A stretch of DNA of 64,000 nt from positions 62,273,719-62,337,718 of the forward strand of contig OY720348.1 in the NCBI GenBank assembly GCA_963082975.1, in the 5' to 3' direction. Positions 59,361 through 64,000 of the stretch are shown piece by piece (position 1 is the first letter of the stretch; each line of letters opens with the position of its first letter). The position numbers and the translations under genes are program-made. The notes below the pieces were generated by a model. The model was not told the origin of the DNA, did not search any database, and saw only the letters and a program-made list of their open reading frames with translations. Source of the stretch: Labia minor (taxonomy: Eukaryota; Arthropoda; Insecta; Dermaptera; Spongiphoridae).

Positions 59361-61047
59361 CTCTCCTATCCATTCATAAAACATTTACCATTTGCATCCC
59401 ATTTTACCGTTTTAAAGATGATTACTGGAATTTTAGTTTGCTTCCTATCCCATTCACATTTTCAACAAAAATTATCTCGAATTAACAAGAAACCATTGGA
59501 TTACTACTATTTTCAATTGACTAAGCATCTTAATTAATAACTTGCAAAATTAATTTCTTATTTATTAATGTCCTAATTCTTCCATGTTTTTAATTATCTT
59601 AATGAGGTTGATGTGATATTAGTTTGGACATATCGACTTTAGATGTTGATAGACCCAGGCTAAATTTAAAAATAATTTTTTCCTATTCAATTCAATTAAA
59701 AACAAACTGGATTTATTTATTTTTTTTTTTCTTTCTTTCTTTATTCCCCCCCCCCCCTAAACTTCTTTCTTACTTAATTTTTCACTAAAAATACATAGAA
59801 ATAAATAAAAATGTACATATATATCTTTGTCTACAACAAGTTTCAATACACATTTGATTTAAAATCTACTTTTATTAATATTATAATTCATTTCTCTTAT
59901 TATTTTTAATTAATTATTTATAATATATTTTGACATGATGCAATATGAAGAAAAAAATACAAATAACAGGACACAAGATATTTTGTTGTCTTTTCCATCA
60001 TGAAATAATTCAATCTATTTACTCAATCGATTTATTTATCTACTTATTGAAAGATTTGTCACGATTTTTTTGAATATCACTGAAAAAAAAAAATATCATT
60101 ATTTTAATTTGGGGAAAAAAATGTTCGAATAATAGGAACAAATAATACTAATAATAATAATAAAATTATTCATGAAATCAAATATTTATGTGGAATGGCT
60201 TAATTTGAAATGCCCATCACGAATAACTCTTTCACCCTACTTTATCATACAAACCATGTCTTTTACATTTTAAAATACACATTTTTGTTATTTCTTTTTC
60301 TTCTAACACCTACAACAAATCGGTCCAAATAATGTTCTATAATGTTATAAATTGAAAATAGCAACCTGTTTGATTTGTTAATGTTATTTTCTTCATTCAT
60401 TCATTGTCAACAACAACAACAACAACAAAAAAAACTCCGACTTGTGTTAAGTACTTAAAAAAAAAAAAAAAAAAAACTGAAGTTTGATAACAGGCTGAAA
60501 AAGGGTCGCATACCAATCGCCAATCTTTGGCCCTTCACGCCCAGAACCCAATTTTCAAGAACCTACATCTTGCCTCCGATCGTTAAAATATCACAAAAAA
60601 AAAAAAAAACTAAATAAATAAATAAGCCAAGAGATTTATTCGTTGATCAAAAAATGAGATTTGTCTTCAGGCTACATCTGTTTTATGACGAGAATTTTTT
60701 TCCAAGTCATTTTCAAAATTGAAATCCTAAACATTAATTATGGATACCATTTAATTTTAATTTAACTTTTTAAAATATTATAAATGAAAAAAAAATATAT
60801 ATATATATATATATGAAAATGGATTCATACAATGATGATAAATCTTCAATTTACTATTTTTAATAAATGATTGAATCAATTTCATTTCTTCAAATTGTAT
60901 CATAAAACTAAATGAAATAATTAAAATCAAATCGTATAATAATAATAATAATAATATAATAATAATAATAATAATAATGAATGCACATCATATCATTATT
61001 AATTAAAACCAATTTGTTATTAAAACAAAAAAGATCAAAAAAATGGA

Positions 61048-61085
<38 letters not shown>

Positions 61086-61300
61086 CTTATAAAATATTAA
61101 AATTTAATTACTTGGTTGAGAATTGTTACATGAATTTCGGTACTATATGTTTTGGGTTGCATACAAATCATGTAAAATTCATCATTATGTCATTCACCAG
61201 TGATTTCAGCTGTATCAATCCACTTTATAATTTTTTAAATTCGAAATTTCATATAAATATATGTATTGTTTTAGTTAGGAGTGAAGATTCTCTTTTTTTT
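59361..61300. other. AT-rich DNA with simple repeats
   Basis: (CAA)n at about 60411-60427, poly(A) at 60459 and 60595, (AAT)n at 60938-60979, (AT)n at 60797-60814 and 61052-61082. No gene. Confidence 0.6.
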
Positions 61301-61900
61301 ATTATCTCGCCAGAGATAGTATTGCGATCACGTAAATTTTCGATGTCGAGATTTTGATGTTTTTATACGTTTTGAAGGTCCCTGAGTCATTTTCACAAGG
61401 TTGAGAAAAATGTATGTGTGTGTGTGTGAGTATATGTAGACAAGATTACGCAAAAACGGTTTGAAATTTGGTACACGGGCATTATTCAAAATTTTCTATC
61501 ATCTTTTGAGAAATGTAGCTCATTCGGAAGAGGACCATTACCTACCACGTTTTCATTTTTTTCCTCTAAACTGACCGTAAAAATAAAGATATATGTTTGA
61601 TAGTTTTTCACATGATTAAAAATTGTACAATACTGCTATATATCGAATTTCAGCTTGATTGAATCAATCAAAGTACCGGAATTTATTTTTTAAATTTTTT
61701 AACACGTTGACTGCCAATCACTCGGCAACACGTGACGTAGTGTCATCAACAAAGAGCCAAATACACGCTGGTTTAATAAATATTATTTTTTAATTTTAAT
61801 TTATAATTTAATTAATTAAATTTAATTTAAAAATTTAATATCTGTTAATTAATGCAATTCAAATTTGCGAGATAGTCGAGTGGAGACACACTCCAGATTT
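61301..61900 (+). mobile_element. H2 element, complete
   Basis: Starts ATTATCTCGCCAGAGATAGT, has a short (TG)n, and ends GCGAGATAGTCGAGTGGAGA then CACACTCCAG. The inverted subterminal motif GCGAGATAGT is perfect in this copy; the hairpin has two extra bases. Confidence 0.9.
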
Positions 61901-62718
61901 TTTAGTTAATTGATTGTTCATCAAAATAACAATTTCTCTTCCCCAATCACTGGATTTATTATTCATATTCGTATGAATTAAATTATTATCTAATTTCATA
62001 AATTATTTCTTTTATATTTTTTTAAGTAAAAATAAAAAAAAAAAATTGTATCCATTTTAATATTGTTATAATAATCATTGAAAGATATTTTACCTAGTTT
62101 TATAAAATACTTAACCTCATTACTTTTTCTACATCATTTTCCACTTATTTGTATTTTACAAATTTAGGTAATTTTTCAACACACTCAATGTGTGATTTGA
62201 AAGAATTAAAACTCTTTCTAGAAGATTGCAAGTCATTGCACATACTGCAAATAATTCGAATGGCTTGAAGTCATTTCAAAGAATTCCAGTTTTTCAAGTA
62301 TTCTGGAAAGATTTCAAATCTATGACTTGAATTTTTTAAATATTTTTTTTTTTAAAGCGTTTCAGCTATTGTTTTGGCCTCAAAATTGTTTTATTCAGAT
62401 TGAATTGAAATATAACGTTACATTTGCTTTTTAACCTATGAAAAGCAATTTATGAAATTCATAAGAAAATAATATTTTTACAGTATTTTTTTTATTTATT
62501 AAATAAAAAAATAAGTCTAACTTTGATTTTAATTTTTTTTTTTAAAGAAATTTGATTTGCTTATTATTTGATTATCAATTTTGAAAAAGCCATTGAAGAA
62601 GAAAAATAATTTTTTTTTTTTATTTTTTTAAATAATGAAATTCATTTGTAATCTTTCCAATATTTAATATTTTATTATAAAGGATTTTATCTCAATTATT
62701 AATAAACCCGATTTTATA
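61901..62718. other. AT-rich DNA, nothing recognised
   Basis: No shared repeat, RNA gene or convincing open frame seen. Confidence 0.5.
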
Positions 62719-63110
62719 AAAGGTCTGTTCATTTTGAATTTTCGCGGACTGTGTACATTCGATTATCGAATTTTTTTTTTGTTATGTTGGTACACATATG
62801 TTTCTCATATGTTGACATTATCAGCCATTTTATATTAGTAGTTTGTTTTTGATAACTGGAAAAGATAGTCACGTTTTTGTGTGTTCTTCGATTTTTTACT
62901 TAAAACAAAATGGATCAAAGAATTTGTATTAAATTTTCCGTTAAAAATGAAATAAAGTGCTCCAACGCACTTAAAATGTGGCATTTGGCGAGTTTACATT
63001 GTCTCAAAAAAAATGTTTATAAGTGGAACAAGCGCTTTACAGAAGGCCGAAAAGATGTTGACAAAATAATTCTAAATAATCAAAATTTACCTTTTCTTTT
63101 GAACAAAGGT
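62719..63110 (+). pseudogene. Mariner transposase N-terminal fragment
   Basis: After a terminus-like aaggtctgttcattttgaat comes a leader, then an ATG at 62910 encoding MDQRICIKFSVKNEIKCSNA, LKMWHLASL and VYKWNKRFTEGRKDVD. This is the helix-turn-helix DNA-binding start of mariner transposases (pattern IKFCVKNG...A...M...V..WHKRFKEGRE.V). The catalytic domain is missing, so it is a dead fragment. Confidence 0.75.
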
Positions 63111-63593
63111 AGTATACATGTATATATTGATTTATTTTTATTTTTAATTGTGAATTAAAATTACTTCACTAGGGAAAAAAAAACTAAATCAATTGATACA
63201 TAAGTGGATTGTCAAATTGTTTAATGGTTTAATTAATCACATTGGTTCATCTATCGATTTAAAAAAAAATAAAAATTAATTGAAGTAACAATTTTGGGCG
63301 GGCTATAATAATATAATAAAATTGAGATTCCATTTATATAAACCATACAATATTTTAATTATGAAAACATCTCGTAATAAAGAAATGAATAATTACAAAT
63401 TATGCATTTTAATTTTCAGTATTGTGAACCTGAAACAGAGAGCAAGCACCAGATACTTTAAAAATATCTATACAATGAGTAGAAAAAAATTAATTTTAGA
63501 AATTTCAATGAATTAAAAAAAAATATAAGATTCTCCCATATACATACAAAACCATTTAAAGAAATAGTGAGAGGGAGAGATTGGATTAAAAAT

Positions 63594-64000
63594 GGTAATT
63601 ATTCAGATTAGTCGCCATGTCATGGATTTGTATAAAACTTTACCAGTGGATTCCTTTATTAATTCCAAGGAAACTTTCCCTTATGCAATTTTTTCGGGTC
63701 GCTTTTAGTTTACGGGATAAGAATTATTAAAATTTGTTTATAAATCCATAGATATTCTATTTAGCTACCATGTTTTATTCATTTGACCAGAAGAGGGCTC
63801 AACTAACTTTCGGGGTGGGGGGGGGGGTATCAGTTCAGGATTTGGATGAACCTTTGCCAAAATATTCCTTTTTTAATTCCAAAGAAACTTTTCTTATACA
63901 ATATTTCTCGGTCTCTTCTAGTTTATGAGATAAACATAATTAAAATTTGCATATAAATCCATTGACATTCTATTTAGCTACCATATTTTATTCATTTGAC
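63594..64000. mobile_element. F4 foldback element, rearranged, runs off the window
   Basis: A left half (GGTAATTATTCAG to ctttcgg) is followed after a G-run by another F4 left-half segment starting near 63832. The right end is outside the window. Confidence 0.75.

Overview
The window is AT-rich animal DNA with GT-AG introns, many nested mobile elements and one dominant gene. It most likely comes from an arthropod. A copepod, such as a sea louse, is my guess from the repeat-laden AT-rich style and the divergent sodium channel, but nothing in the sequence proves it.

The main gene runs left to right from 5281 to 52310. It is a four-domain voltage-gated sodium channel of the para/Nav1 type. I could chain 26 exons by splice phase; they total 4419 nt and encode 1472 residues up to a stop codon with no frameshift. 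The N-terminal exon or exons must lie upstream of the window. The selectivity filter reads D-E-K-A, so it is a true Nav1-type channel, but it is strongly derived. The inactivation gate has L-L-M where arthropod channels have M-F-M. The domain III voltage sensor has lost two charges. Domain I S6 has T for the usual asparagine. Two known pyrethroid-contact positions carry resistance-type residues. The cytoplasmic linkers are very short and no calmodulin-binding IQ motif is visible.

Intron 5 of the channel (14493-35575, about 21 kb) holds a tandem cluster of C2H2 zinc-finger genes on the opposite strand. Three are intact (14, 17 and 15 fingers) and a fourth is a pseudogene split by transposons. 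Each has a 46-nt first exon encoding MNLYTQEDRKYPIYI or a close variant, a roughly 130-nt intron, and one long exon with all fingers. The cluster arose by tandem duplication of a unit of about 2.8-3.7 kb, and finger modules appear shuffled among copies.

Most of the remaining DNA is mobile elements. Three short non-autonomous families (called H1, H2 and H3 here) share one layout: a 10-13 bp motif at the 5' end, an internal microsatellite specific to each family, the inverted motif close to the 3' end, then a 3' hairpin with a G-N-N-A loop. This matches the Helentron-associated (HINE/DINE-1-like) class. A zinc-finger paralogue gives a clean empty site for one H1 insertion, showing T|T insertion without target duplication. 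There are also hAT-type foldback elements with 8-bp duplications, mariner remnants and tRNA-like segments.

Downstream of the channel (52310-64000) I find no gene I can name. There is a GC-rich island at about 58030-59360, a mariner transposase fragment at 62719-63110, and further copies of the same repeats.
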